This document shows, piece by piece, positions 26,401 through 37,999 of a stretch of 64,000 nt of DNA. Under the pieces are notes generated by a model that was given only the letters and a program-made list of their open reading frames with translations, searched no databases and was not told the DNA's origin. How positions within the stretch are numbered: the stretch's first letter is position 1; each line of letters begins with the position of its first letter. This DNA comes from Larus michahellis (Eukaryota; Chordata; Aves; Charadriiformes; Laridae), in assembly GCF_964199755.1 (NCBI RefSeq), contig NC_133906.1, forward strand, positions 9,424,001 to 9,488,000, given 5' to 3'. Both the position numbers and the translations under genes were made by a program.

Positions 26401-29400
26401 AAGATTGCTTGCTTGTAGTCACTGTTACATGATATACTTTATATATCCACGAAACCTGGAGTATAACAAGGCAATTAAAAAGCTCCAGTTCATGGACACA
26501 GTATGCAGAAAGAGCATTCATACTGAATTACATGGTTTAAACTAATACGTTAGCTTTTTAGCTGGCTGTTTGTTTCTCCTTTCCAACTCAATTTAGTTCA
26601 ATCAGTGCAGGTCAACTATGTAGAATATATTTTAGATGTAAAGTCTCAAAAATTTTGCTTGAGATTATTCCATCTCAGAAATTCATAGTTGCTTTCAGAG
26701 ATGTACAAAGCACGTTGAGCTGACTGCATCAGAAAGAGGTCCATGGACGGTACTGCCCTGAAAGATTTCTTATGCAGAGAGTGACTAAACCATCAGAGGG
26801 AGAGACAGGAAGATTGTTCTGTTATACAGTGAAAATTGCACATGCTGAGCAGAGTTGTGTTTTCAACCATGAATATCTTAACAGTACTCTTGGCACAAGC
26901 GAAGTTGACATGAATGCTCTTAGCCTTTGACAAGAAAACACAGGATGTCACCAAGCCATCTCTTCAGCCTATTTACAATGGAAGTCTTTCACATGCAGAC
27001 ATACCTCACACAAGTAAAAACAAAGCAGTGTAAGTAAGAAGGTAACATCAAGAAGCAATGCTCACGTTCATGAATCATTTCTATGGTAGAAAAATGATCA
27101 TTTGAACCACTGATTTTGCCCCCAACACACACAAAGGACTTAAATCAAGGTGTCTATAAAGTACATATCATTCAGCAATTAAAAAGCCAACACTAGGAAA
27201 AGGAGCAGTTTCCTTCCCTGCAGATTGTGTAAATCAAGGATTAATGCAATTATCAATATCGCACAGAACATCTCCTTGGAAACAGCTAAATATAGTGCTC
27301 TTTGTGGAGTGCTGCACCATCTCACAGCTATGCCAAGTAGCTGACAAACAATACAAAATCAGAGGTTCTCTCCCTCTTGCTTTTATTGGTTTTGGAAAGT
27401 AATTCACCCGACCACTGTCACCATCTTAGTAATAACAGATCACAATGCTCTGAAAACTAAGCTCAGGGGGATGGCATTCAGTTGTGACACACAAAATTAC
27501 ACAGTAAAATATCATCTGACCCTTTCAATATATGCCTACATCGCTAAATTTTTTCCTATTGCCTATTAAATATGTTTTTTAATACTCATTCCTCCTCACA
27601 TTTAAAAAAACAAAAAGCATAGGTCAAACAAAATGTGCACCACTATTTAGAAATTGACTTTCCTCCAGGGTGGACTGACAAACCTACACAAGTCCTTCCG
27701 CAATGTCCTTGCACCAATGTACACAAGCCAGTTGGTGCTTTCTAAATATGAGTATACAAACAAATCTGAGCACTTAAGGCACAAGCCGCATTAAAAGCAC
27801 AAATTCTTTGTATAAATGCAGGATTCTGTTCACCACAGGGAGTACTTAACTGCATTGGAAAGCTGTACCCAAACTTTCAAAGTGCCGGACAGAACAGCTC
27901 CAGCGAGGTCACTGCCAGACACACAGCTGGCCCTCCGCAGAAAGAAATTTTAAAACATCTTGAATGGATATAGAGTGAAAGTTAGCACAACAGAACTAAT
28001 TTTCATACCAGTGAATAAAGCAGCCAGATTTCAGCACAGAACAGGTTTGGAGATGATGATCCTACTGGAAAACATGAAAGATCTACATAGACAACCCTCA
28101 TTCAAGATAAGAAATGCTTGAAACACTAGCCCTACTGACTTCACTGCTCATGACCTATTTAGAACTGGCCTTTAAGTGCCATTAACTGATTCACTGTTGC
28201 ATAAGGTAGAGTTACAACTCTACAATAATGAAAGAATTTTTTCATATAAAATGAGAACTATAGCATGTTTGCAGCACTCCTGATGCAGAAACCCTAAAAA
28301 TCAAGAAATACTGTACTGAAAAAAGTTCTACCTGTATTACCATTATTTTGCTTCATTTTATTAAAATTATTACAAAATATTGCATGTTTACCCCAGTTAA
28401 GTATTAAACACTAATATAAAAAGTGATTTGAAGCAAGAAGGCTTCAGGAGAATAAGCTTTATATTTAAAAAAAAGAAAAAAAAGAAAAAAGAGTAAAAGG
28501 AACAAAAAAAATTCTTCAATGTGGGATTCCGTCTCAGGTAGCCAAGAGGATTGTGACCTAGAGTCTCAAGAGCACAGATGACAGACTGAGGTGGTGGTAT
28601 GGCCATGTTCCCTGGGGAAACACGGGCAGATGAAAGTTCTGAGAAACTGACGTGTTTAAGGCCTGTCACACTGGGAAGCTGGTGATTCATACAGCTCTCC
28701 TCAGAAAGCCCGTTCCTTGGTATGTCCTCTTGCCTGCAAATCAAACTGCACAAACTTGAAGGACAGAGGACTATTAGTCACTTAACTTACACAGATATGC
28801 AAATGTCAGCGACAGTCTTGCGGTCACTTCTGACTATTTGACCAAAGAAGGTGTTGCCTAAGCATGTTCCAGAAGCCAGAAGCATTGTTAAGAACACAGA
28901 ATATGGTTTTGCAGCTTACTCAGCTCCCTGGAAAGCAGCAACGCAAGCAGTGCAGTCCTGGTTCAAACCCCATATTTCTGTTATAGCTTGACCAACATTT
29001 TCAAGATATCCCTGTATTATGGGTTTCAGGCTGTCCCTGAAGTTACAAACTGTACAAGTTTTTGCACTATTTTTCAAAAAGATAAAGTCTATAGAGTACG
29101 TCATGCATCATTCTGGATTTGTATTTGAACTATGACCCATAAGCAATACATAATAGCAGACCATCCTCTGGCTTTTCCACAAAATGTAAAAGCATACATA
29201 TTAGCACGTACATCCTAAATGCACTGCCCTCTAAAGGACACTATGTATTTGTGAAATAAATACATAATTTATTCCTCTCTATATACATTTCTTTAACAGA
29301 AAATCCTAACACAAAACCAGTGGAAAATCAACTATTTTGGATGAATTTACATTCAACCTGAAAGGATTGCTCCAATGGATGCTGTTAGAATCTGTCTTCT

Positions 29401-32400
29401 ATTCAAATTGGGGGTAAAAAAAGCCAAAACGGAACAAAAACTACAGCGCTGTTAGATATAACTTCTTCACTCAGTATGCTGCATTTCCAGCTTCGATGGA
29501 CAATCGCAAATTGACTGGTCATCAGTTTACTGTGATCATATCAAACCAGAGTGAAAAAATTGCAAGTGACTTGTCCTTGGGACAAATTTTGCAGAATGTC
29601 ATTTTAGTGTCCCCACCCACTCATTTTTTTCAGAAAAAGATTTAAGTAGCTGCAGGGCACGCTACCCTTTCCTCAGCAAGGGAAGTAGGTCAGGCTGAAC
29701 TCCTAGAATGCTCTGCCTAAGGAAAAGATATCTTGAGCCATTACGTTCCCTGAGGCTGCTCGTATACAACATTGAGGTTGCGCACAACTTCCCCAGTTTC
29801 CCCAAATTCATTATGATTTTCTGCTATTCAAAGTCAGCAAAATATTAAGGTGGTTTTTTTTTTGAAAATTTTATTAACACAAAGATGACAATTTCCAAAT
29901 GTCAGGCATTACTTTTTGATGTACAAAGTAAAAAAAAAGATATTTTTGAAGTCCAGAAGAAATAACTACATTTAAGTAGTAATATGATTCTGAAAGGATC
30001 TGATTAGAAATGTTTACAGATTTGGATACTGAATTTTGAATATTTTAAATATTTTGAATATTGTCCGTATTCTGAAGAAATTAGGATCTTAACATAAACC
30101 TGCCTGGCAAGCAAGAGGTGCTGAAGATTAAGGCCTGATCTGAAGTAATGAGAAAAGACAGCTTGGCCTTCTGACAATAAAGTGCAACAATTCAAAAGAA
30201 AGGCCATCAAATACAGTCCCTGAACCGCAACTACTCTGCCAAAAAACTCAGGGTTAAAAATAAAAGCATTAAAGCGTTATTATACTATTAGAGAAGAAAG
30301 CAACCTACACATTTTCACCATTTGTTTTGGAAGTAACCAATTTAATGGAAGTGCTGGAAGTTAAATCCTTAAATATAGCAGGTGAGAGCTGAAGGACAAA
30401 TACCCTCAGTTTGTAATGCTTCCAACTATGCTTCTGCTGGCTGTTCCTATGCATTTTATTTGATCAATTGATTTAACTTTGCTAGGGAACTGTTCTTGGC
30501 TCTAGTTTTGTCAAGAGCAGCAAACGTGTGCTCTCTTCTCTGTAAGGCTATTTATACAGTGTGACAACGCACATCTGCATCTCATATACCCTTTTGTAAG
30601 GTCACCACGTAGCAGTCAATTTAAAATTACTGGCGTTCAAAGGGTGCACAGAAGCAAAGAATTTAAACAGATAAGGAATATACTTTTCAGCTTCAAATAC
30701 CAATGCTATTTCTAAGTCATCCGTTAGTAGTCATCTGCTTCCCCCTGCAGTTTTGCAAAGCTATTGCTGTATCACGCATTCAAGTATTCGAATTTCAATT
30801 TAAGGTTGTAGTCACTCAAAAAATCCTTTTTCAAGTCTTGCTAGAGTTGTCACTTGAAAACTGTGCCAAATCTGCCCTCTACACTGAGGAGGCAGAGTAA
30901 TAAGTATTGCCAGACTCTAGCCGACCTCTGCTCATTGTAACTCCATGGTAAAGACACATTAGTCTTTCTACTGCCAAATCAGTACCTGTTCCTGAAATTG
31001 TAAGCAGCACTTCCAGAAATAAGAGGTCATATCCATCTTTGACAGTCAGTTTAAGGTAACATGCCACACTAACCGTGACTGTTCCTGAGTGACACGACAT
31101 GCCATTCAGTCATCCCTGTTCCAGAGGCAACAGCCTCAGGCAGAAAAGTGGAGCTGACCACTTAATCCATCACCACCACCAGTCAAAAAGGTCTCAATTT
31201 GACAGTATCAGCATCTTCCTGAGAAATGCAAAAATGAATATAAGACTAAAATCAGATAGCAGCACTGAGAGAAAGATGAAGGTATATTTTTTCACTCTAT
31301 TAAATTGCCATCCAGAAGACTTTTTTTCGTTTAAAATGTAACTCAAAGAACTATAAATCACAAAGGGAGAGTATAACTCCAGATTTTATCCGAGTTCTTC
31401 TCACGAGCACTTGGAATTAATTACCCTAGCAGATACAGATATACTTCTCAAATGTAGTTCTCCAAGTTTTGATTAACTCAGAAAATAAAACGTGATGTTT
31501 TGTTCTATTTTGCAAACTATAAGACAGGGCAGTTTACGTCTAGCAATCCATCTTTTCCTCCAATTTGACCAAAAATATAGCATATTTAGTATTGGTGCTG
31601 TACTGTACACAGGATTCAGGTTACTAAAGTAGGTCATTTGAATAGGGGGATCACCTTTTAGTATATTTCACAAGATTGCATTGTGATGCTTTCAAAACCC
31701 AATTGTCTTACAAGTTTTATTGCTACACAAAATAATATTGAATGCTCATGAGAATTGTTAACAAAAGATATATTCCTTATTGGTATCTGTCAGTAATTTA
31801 TATTATAAGTTTTACTGCTGTGCAGCCAGTTGCCTTGTCTCATGTATTAATAATCTAGTTTTTTTGGTCCAAGCACATAATCTTCCTGCAAGGAGTTCTG
31901 AGAGCATCTCCAAGTGATCAACACCTGAGGACTACTCCAAAATACGACTCGCTTCGTTGTATCCTATCTTCTGGTTTGTTCCTTAGCTTTTATTTCAAAA
32001 ATACTATAGAAAAAACAGCAACTGTGATGGAGTCAAGGTTGCTATACTATATAGACAGGTGGAACTAGGAAAACACCAAATGCTGAAATGAACGACTACA
32101 CCTGAGAATCCATCTCAGAAGAAATCCCAGATCAGTTCTTCAGCCCCTGGAAAAGCAAATTCTATATAGAAGCCATAATTTATGGAAGAACAATGGGATC
32201 AACCTGAAGCATGGGGTAAAAAGGGTGAGGAGAGGTGCAGTTTAAAGGAAATTTCTTGATTAAGACAATGTTCTCTAACACATCCTAGAACTTCTGGAGA
32301 AAACAGGGGGAAAAAAAAGAAAAGAAAGAAGTTAGTTTTACTGTTTAGCCCAGAACTGAAAAAAGTCTCAAGTATAACTCAAAAATACGTCTCAGAGATC

Positions 32401-35400
32401 AGTTTCACTTAATTCTTACAGAGTTGCCAACATGATACTAATCAAGAATCTCCTCTATTAGAGCTCTGTTCCTTGTCTTACTGACATATTTCCTAGTGTT
32501 AACGTAGAAGCTGAGCATGATTACTACCAGCTGTAGCTCTACTGCACATGCAACAGCCCAACGAAATGAACTGCTTTTGAAGAATATTAGATGTTTATTC
32601 CAGGGTCTTACAGCAGCTAGAAAGGACAGTTCTGTATCCAAAATGAAAGCTTACTAGGCCAGCTGCTTAAGTCTTTGCCAGACAAGGCCCAAAGAACATG
32701 ACAACATCTGTCATGATGGAAGAGCACGAGGGATTCAGAATCTTGCTGCTGGATAAACTCATAATTAATGTGTGTCCCTCCAGAAGAGGACCAGGTCAGA
32801 CTGAAACAATTACCATGTAGCAGCTGTTGGGTGTCTTCTGATTAATTCTGCAGTCTAGACCAACGTCAAAGCCATCACTGTCAATGACAACTAACCAGAA
32901 AAATCTGTTTGTAATGCATCAAAAGCAATTTACTGCTCAGTGCCTCTGCTGAGGCAGCAATCAGCATGCTTTTGAAACAACAACAACAATCTTATAAAAG
33001 TGAATTTTGTTCCAGCTTGCTTAATTCTTACAAAGCTCTGAGTTGCAAGTCCAGGCAAGCACCCAGGCTCTATGCTACATCTGTTTTTCAAGAATGCTTC
33101 TTGCAGGTTTGTGTCTTAATATCCCTTTAAGTTCTTCTTTTGCTTCATTGTGCAGAGAATTCTTACAGTATTGGTACTGGGTTCCTGGAAGTAATTCCTA
33201 TTGCTTAAAATTAGAAATCTCACTGTATGGGGCTCTCAAAATATAATTGAGAGAACACACAGAACCACTTGCTCCTTCACTTTGATCTCTGCAGCAGCTT
33301 CTGCATGGGTGAGAATTTCTACTCAGAGCTGCTACCATGAAAGCTTGCACATAGGATACGCGTAAATACACAGAACAAGGACTAGAATCTGTCTTTGCAT
33401 CTCCAGAATAAATTAGAGACTTTCTTTTCTACAGACTACTTATTGAAGAACATCACTCTAAAGAATTCATTTATTAAAGCTGCTAAAACTTAACAATGGG
33501 CTTAGTTTAAAAAAAATAATAATCCAACCAGAAACTATTAAGGTGTAGGTCCATAAATTTGATTTGAGCAGGGCTAACATCCAGCTCTCCTTATGACTTG
33601 AGTACATAGTTTATGGTTGGTGCTGCAGCCACAGTTCATAGGAAGTTTTTCTTCTTTAGGTAAGTAGTCTAATTACAGAAAATCCATCTACCCCTGTATG
33701 CCATCACGAGACTGCCATTTGATGTCTACTTTTACCAGCATTGCCCTTGATCTAAAAATACAGCATTGTTTTTCATCTGAATCATTCCCCGTAGCTGGTT
33801 CACTGCACATTCACACAGAGAGGTGTGCTAGCACAATGAAGGAGGCAGCAGGGGGCTGAGAATAACTGATGAAGGGCTGCCTAAGTAGCAAACACAGTGC
33901 TGCTGCTGAGTGTCTGGTCACAACCTAAACAGTCAAATAAACAAGTTCTGAATATTTCTGCCTCATTTTCTCCAGCTGCAAAAAAAAAAAAAAAAAAAAA
34001 AAAATCACATTGCCCTTCTTCTCAAAAACGACCTTTTGAGTAATTGGAAGGAGGTTTAAAATGCTTGAAAAACTCTGAATAAATGGATGTACAAAAGCTG
34101 TTTTCAGACCGTAGCCGCAGTATTTTTTCTTAAAAGCTGTATAATTTAATATGGAAAAAATACATCTTTTCATATATATATGAATATATATACATATATA
34201 TTAAAATATAATATATATATAATATAATGAAAAGATTCTTTTCATATTCAATACACAGAGTGTTTCAATTTTAAAAATAAAATAAAATTCATAGCCATCA
34301 ATTTCAAGTACTATAAGGAAAGCTGGAGTGGCGATTCAGGAATGATCCATCGCCGTGGTTTTACAACATAGAGAATGTAAGGTGATGCAGCGTAACATCA
34401 TGCAAATGGACTACTTCAATAGTTATAACAACTGCTGTAAACTAATTAATCTCTAGTTTCTGGATTTCTCAGACTTTGGTTATAAGAGATACCAACAGTA
34501 GTTTGTTAGAGGAAAACCAGCTGTATTTTAAAGACTGCTTATATCATCCACTCAAAAAGCTTTCTATGGAACATAAAGTTCACACTATAAATATTGCCAA
34601 TCTAATAGTTATGGTGATGCTAAGAGATGGAATCCCTACATTTCATTAGGTATAATCCTAAACCAAGCTGAAAGGCACAATTCTCAATGCCACTGGAAAT
34701 AAACCTACAGAAAGATAAGAACTGCAGCTGTCTCAAAACTTTCTCTAAGGAAATCTTCCCAGCTTTAAACAGTTACTATTTTGTACTGCCATAGCACCTT
34801 TCAATGGAGTTCCACAAAGGTGAATGCAAGCATTCAACATTCACTATTCTTTTGCTCCTTTTACAGAAGGAAAAAAAACTGATGTGCAAAATTAAATATT
34901 ACCTAACAATACAACAGAAACAACACCAGCACGAAAACTAAGACACCCAATTTCCAGGCCTGCTGCTCTTTCTAGTTTAATTCTATGACATAATTTCCCC
35001 CCAGCTTTTAGCATTTTGCCTATGAAACTCTCAAGCTGCCTTCAAGTTATAGGCTGCTGCAGAAACCTCATTGTGACTTGTGATGACAGCGTTCCTTGTT
35101 GTACAAGAAATAAACACAAGTAGAAAAAAGGGACTGATTAGTCTAACTGGAAAAGGCACAAGGGCAAAGTGATAATGGTTTTTCTGTGTAGTGAAAAAGT
35201 AAAGGAGAGTGAGCAGTGAGTCAAGGAAAGTGATCACTGCTCTCTGTTCAGCACCTGAGAGAGAGTGGAGAGTGCCCAGTTTTGGTGTACACTCCATACA
35301 AGAAATACCAAAACAGCCATTGACTCCCCAGGGGCAGTCCGGCAGAGGACCCCCAGCATGGTCAGAGACCGTGACCTAAGCAGACAGCCTAGGAGAACTG

Positions 35401-37450
35401 AGTTTGTTAAGCCTTAGGAAAAGGTGGCTCAGGGGAGACTTAATTCCTAGAGAAAATGGAGATATGCAGATGGAGGCATGCAGAAAAAGAAAGGACAGTA
35501 GTCACAAGCTGCAACAAAGAAAATTCTAATTAAATAAGAGGAAAAAAAGTTTCCACCATGAGGATAGTTAAACACTAGAACAGGGGCCCAGAGAGGCAGT
35601 GCAACCTCCAGACTCTGAGATGTTTGCATGGCTCTGGGCCGGCTGACCTATTTTATCTACCTTTGAGCAGAGGGTTGGAATAGATGACCTCTCCAGAGGC
35701 CCTTTTGGGGCAAAGGATGCACCAAATAACTTCTTGAGATTCTTCCCCACTCCCGTTATTCAAATTAGAGCTCAAAGTATTACAACTGGCAAGCATCATT
35801 AAGCCCATTTTATAGATGTCAAAATTGAGACACAGAAATACAAACTGACTTCCACAAGGTGAAGCAGCAGACAAGTGTTACATCTAGTCTCATTCCTACC
35901 TCAAGGAAATAATATTCCATGTTCCCCTTCCCCACTAATCCCATATTGCTTTTCCACCTCAAGGAGCTTCTACATTAACAAGACAATCTATACTACAGAT
36001 GAAAAACTACCTTTTTCTCTTCACTGATGTATTTTGGTCAGAAGTCACACCCTACCAGCAAGGGAACTATTTGAGCCACAACTTGACTAAATTTCTCTAT
36101 ACTAGTTCGTAACAAACAATACAGATGTTTGGTTGCCTCTGGCATCTTAGCTCTGCATACTTCTGCTCCACATTCTCTATTTACAGTAGCTGGCAGTAAG
36201 GCCACACTACAGTCAAGTTACTGCCAAGCCTCTCCCTCTTTCCAACTTTTTGGGGCAATGCATAGCCAGCATTTATTTACTTATACAACACAGACAGGGC
36301 TAGCCAACAGTTAAGAAAGCGTGGTCCAACTTTACTAAGTCAGTTGAATCAGAAGAGATGAGCCTGCCTGTACAAAAGAGTAATAAGCCCCTACAAATTC
36401 ACTGAAACATTCATAATATTTAAGCACTTTTAAAAAAAACTAATCTCATATGACCCTTCATTTCTTCTTTTTCATCAAGCACCTCATTTTATTAGTACTT
36501 GTCCATTACAGTAGTAATTTCTTCTACTGCTCCTGGTGATTTGGGAGTTTCCAGAATAAAAACTATAAAGCAATACAACACACTATCTTCCCCTGTGAAG
36601 TAATGCTTTCCTAAGATGCTGCCTACCTCCTCTTGTCAGCTTCCATTCCTTACTCCACCGTCTCCTTCCCTTATCATAATCAGTTATTCAATATGCTACC
36701 TATGATCCAAACTGTGCAGCTAGCCTCTCAGTAAGTCCTTTTCTTTATTAAAATAAGATCCAATTCATGCCTACATGACTATCCTGAAACCTGCTCTGAG
36801 TTTTGGAAAAGCACCTTGCAGCTAACCAGATCAAAACAATGAATGCACACAACTAAATAACATGAAACAGGGAGATTTTTGTTCTTATAATCTCTCCGAG
36901 TCACAGTAACCTTAAACACTGGTGAAAGTAGTCAAAAATCTGCAACGGAATGCGATGATTAAGAACAGTAAGGAAAGCTAATAAAAATATTTGTTTCCTA
37001 AAAGAAGAAACTAAGAACAGTAAAACTAGACACATAAGAGTCCATTTTCATGCTGGTCACAGACCATTAGAAACGTGACACTGACAATATTGTCTTTTTA
37101 TATTCAACATTGGTACTTTGGATTACCTGTTTTTCTTCCTCTGGCATATCTTTTTCTAGTTCTAGTAAGTATTCTTCATCTAGTTCTGTCTGCTTCCTTG
37201 AGCTATTCTCATCATTCTGTAAATTCCCTTCATCGTCCAGCAGAGGTTCTTTTGCCTCAAAGGAGTCATGACAGTCATGGAAACACTCATCTGCTGTTAT
37301 GGGATCTTTGGCTGAAGATGCTGTATATCCACTTTCAATGTTTTGGGGATTCTGTACATCTTTGGGGCCAGTCTCTGAAGACTTCTGATCAGAAAGCTTT
37401 AAGTGATCAAGTAGTTCTTCAGGTGGACTTGCATCTTTAAACTCTTCCAT
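8337..37450 (-). CDS. TTC1: Tetratricopeptide repeat protein 1, full coding span (7 coding exons)
   Basis: TTC1 is a cytosolic TPR adaptor, described in mammals as binding Hsp70/Hsp90-type chaperones and linking G-alpha-16 to Ras. Coding exons on the minus strand are 37450-37127, 26274-26214, 24383-24271, 22266-22230, 20473-20325, 14309-14255 and 8470-8337. They total 873 nt, giving 290 residues plus TAA; human is 292. All introns are GT-AG and every phase joins. Residues 1-108 are acidic and low in conservation. TPR1 is about 113-145, TPR2 151-184 and TPR3 185-218. A basic/acidic helix (229-246) and the conserved tail ending NPNNNR follow. K118, N122, N158, R188 and R192 sit where the Hop TPR1 domain has its two-carboxylate clamp (K, N, N, K, R), which supports chaperone EEVD binding (inference). 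The start ATG has a strong Kozak context (G at -3 and +4). No disabling mutation is seen. Confidence 0.97.
8471..14254 (-). other. TTC1: TTC1 intron between coding exons 6 and 7
   Basis: A 5.8-kb intron with gtaagt donor and ag acceptor. It is AT-rich with short A-runs. No exon, RNA gene or identifiable transposon was recognised. Confidence 0.85.
14255..14309 (-). CDS. TTC1: TTC1 coding exon 6
   Basis: 55 nt encoding residues 229-246, [18 protein letters not shown], plus the first base of G247. It is flanked by a ctctccacag acceptor and a gtaagt donor. The peptide is a charged helix following TPR3 and matches human RLPKQIEERNERLKEEML closely. Confidence 0.96.
14310..20324 (-). other. TTC1: TTC1 intron between coding exons 5 and 6
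   Basis: A 6.0-kb intron with gtaagc donor. It is AT-rich; no transposon or RNA gene was recognised. The distinct structure is a perfect hairpin at 19843-19873, listed separately. Confidence 0.85.
19843..19873. repeat. Perfect 13-bp inverted repeat, 5-nt loop
   Basis: The arm cagaatacaagca (19843-19855) is followed after agaac by its exact reverse complement (19861-19873). The 11-mer agcaagaactg also occurs as a direct repeat at 19827-19837 and 19852-19862, overlapping the hairpin. It lies in a TTC1 intron. Confidence 0.9.
20325..20473 (-). CDS. TTC1: TTC1 coding exon 5, third TPR
   Basis: 149 nt encoding residues 179-228. It opens [20 protein letters not shown], continues through [14 protein letters not shown] and ends REACM. 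It contains all of TPR3. Acceptor is ttttctag and donor gtaagc. R188 and R192 align with the third-repeat clamp residues of chaperone-binding TPR domains. Confidence 0.97.
20474..22229 (-). other. TTC1: TTC1 intron between coding exons 4 and 5
   Basis: A 1.76-kb intron with gtatga donor. It contains a short poly-G/C run near 21888 and AT-rich sequence; no other element was recognised. Confidence 0.85.
22230..22266 (-). CDS. TTC1: TTC1 coding exon 4 (37-nt short exon)
   Basis: It encodes [12 protein letters not shown] (residues 167-178) plus the first base of A179. It sits between a gtgttctag acceptor and a gtatga donor. It supplies the second helix of TPR2 and matches human DKKEMAINDCSK. It is too short to appear in ORF searches, but is required to keep frame between its neighbours. 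Confidence 0.96.
22267..24270 (-). other. TTC1: TTC1 intron between coding exons 3 and 4
   Basis: A 2.0-kb intron with gtgaat donor. It contains a possible short CR1 3'-end relic near 22540-22640, listed separately, and no other recognisable element. Confidence 0.85.
22540..22640 (+). mobile_element. Possible short CR1 3'-end relic
   Basis: The stretch ggggttggaatagacg, preceded by a ctaccttt-like segment, resembles the end of CR1 LINE 3' UTRs (ggttggaatagatgacc...). The match is short and degrades on both sides. Confidence 0.4.
24271..24383 (-). CDS. TTC1: TTC1 coding exon 3, TPR1 end and TPR2 start
   Basis: 113 nt encoding residues 129-166, from [17 protein letters not shown] through [12 protein letters not shown]. 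It follows an agtctgcag-type acceptor and precedes a gtgaat donor. N158 in SNRAA aligns with the second-repeat clamp asparagine of Hop-type TPRs. Confidence 0.97.
24384..26213 (-). other. TTC1: TTC1 intron between coding exons 2 and 3
   Basis: A 1.8-kb intron with gtgggt donor. It contains a roughly 170-bp TA/CA/GTAC-rich simple-sequence block near 25.7 kb; nothing else was recognised. Confidence 0.85.
25622..25795. repeat. Degenerate TA/CA/ATGTAC simple-sequence block
   Basis: Alternating purine-pyrimidine sequence mixes tatata, cacaca, tacatgta and gtacat units over about 170 bp. It looks like an old compound microsatellite. Confidence 0.8.
26214..26274 (-). CDS. TTC1: TTC1 coding exon 2, start of TPR1
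   Basis: 61 nt encoding residues 109-128, [20 protein letters not shown], plus the first base of D129. Acceptor is cttttgtag and donor gtgggt. K118 and N122 match the first-repeat K-xxx-N clamp pattern. The human counterpart is almost identical. Confidence 0.96.
33749..34004 (+). mobile_element. Possible poly(A)-tailed retroposed insertion
   Basis: About 230 bp ends in 25 consecutive A residues (33980-34004), with AATAAA at 33936-33941. The 10-mer cattgccctt occurs just before the segment (33739-33748) and just after the A-run (34008-34017), like a target-site duplication. No parent transcript was recognised, so this remains a structural inference. Confidence 0.4.
34165..34245. repeat. AT-rich palindrome with TA repeats
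   Basis: tcttttcat (34165-34173) and its exact complement (34227-34235) bracket about 55 bp of TA-rich sequence. A further direct copy of tcttttcat follows at 34237-34245. Confidence 0.8.
35335..35715 (+). mobile_element. CR1 LINE 3' end (fragment)
   Basis: The order of CR1 landmarks is intact: gttaagccttaggaaaagg and ctcaggggagac, then taaacactagaacagg with cccagagagg, and finally gagggttggaatagatgacc with tccagaggccc. The terminal 8-bp repeats are not preserved, and the 5' end is truncated, as is usual for CR1. It lies in the largest TTC1 intron, antisense to TTC1. The reverse transcriptase part is absent. Confidence 0.9.
37127..37450 (-). CDS. TTC1: TTC1 coding exon 1, N-terminal acidic region
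   Basis: 324 nt encoding residues 1-108, from [14 protein letters not shown] to MPEEEKQ, ending exactly on a codon before gtaatc. The exon itself begins at 37459 after a cccctccaag acceptor, leaving nine 5'-UTR bases. The ATG context gac-ATG-G is strong. ECFHDC and [11 protein letters not shown] are recognisable family motifs; the first 50 residues are poorly conserved with human. Confidence 0.96.
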
Positions 37451-37459
37451 GTCGGACTC

Positions 37460-37795
37460 CTTGGAGGGGTTAGGTTTTTAGAAATGAGAAAGAAATAACC
37501 CTCAATAAGCATAATATAAATGCCTCATCAGCAAGTGAATCTCTAAAGTTCTTAAAAGTACTATTGACATCACCACAGAGAAACTATTATCGCTCAGGGG
37601 AGGGAGCAACTTATACATGCTTCTATGCACTATGCAGTGACATGGGCCCAGTACGCTGTTCCCATAAATAAGTTAATTCACAGGCTCAGATTCCCAGGAC
37701 CGGCACAGCACTATACTGCGGCTTTCCCTTCGCAGTAGGACTGAAGTCTCCCACACACGTGCCTACCCACAGGCCTCAGCACCCCCTCGCTCACC
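37460..37795 (-). other. TTC1: 3' part of TTC1 5'-UTR intron
   Basis: A 5'-UTR intron is implied because the coding exon starts at a splice acceptor and the promoter-like CpG island lies a few hundred bases upstream. Candidate donors in the island are GGG|gtgagc (exon end 37795), GAG|gtgaca (37916) and CAG|gtctgt (38038). The sequence alone does not decide among them. Confidence 0.5.
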
Positions 37796-37999
37796 CCGGC
37801 CCGCTGCGAGCCCCCCGCCGCCGCCACCCGAGGCCCCGCTTGCACCGCGCTCCCCTTCAGCCCCGACACGGCGCCCCAGAGCCAGGCCCCTGGCAGCCGT
37901 TCCCGGCCGTGTCACCTCAGTCCTACCCCACCCCCAGATATAAGGGGCCAGGCTGCGGCCGGCGCCCCCCATGACACCGCCGCCTCCCCCCGGGCCAGG

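Larger units (their letters stand above)
26275..37126 (-). other. TTC1: Largest TTC1 intron
   Basis: A 10.9-kb intron with gtaatc donor. It contains a purine-rich A/G tract near 28467-28508, a poly(A)-tailed insertion-like segment ending at 34004, an AT palindrome near 34.2 kb and a CR1 near 35.5 kb, listed separately. The remaining sequence is AT-rich with no recognisable gene. Confidence 0.85.

Noticed and set aside
28397..28753. 118-codon minus-strand frame in the largest TTC1 intron with an AG acceptor-like start
   Set aside because: It ends in a translated poly-T tract (a Phe run), has no clear donor and has no known similarity; chance frame.
37936..37946. TATA-like sequence gatataagggg on the plus strand in the CpG island
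   Set aside because: It points away from TTC1 and no plus-strand gene follows. A single TATA-like match is weak evidence.
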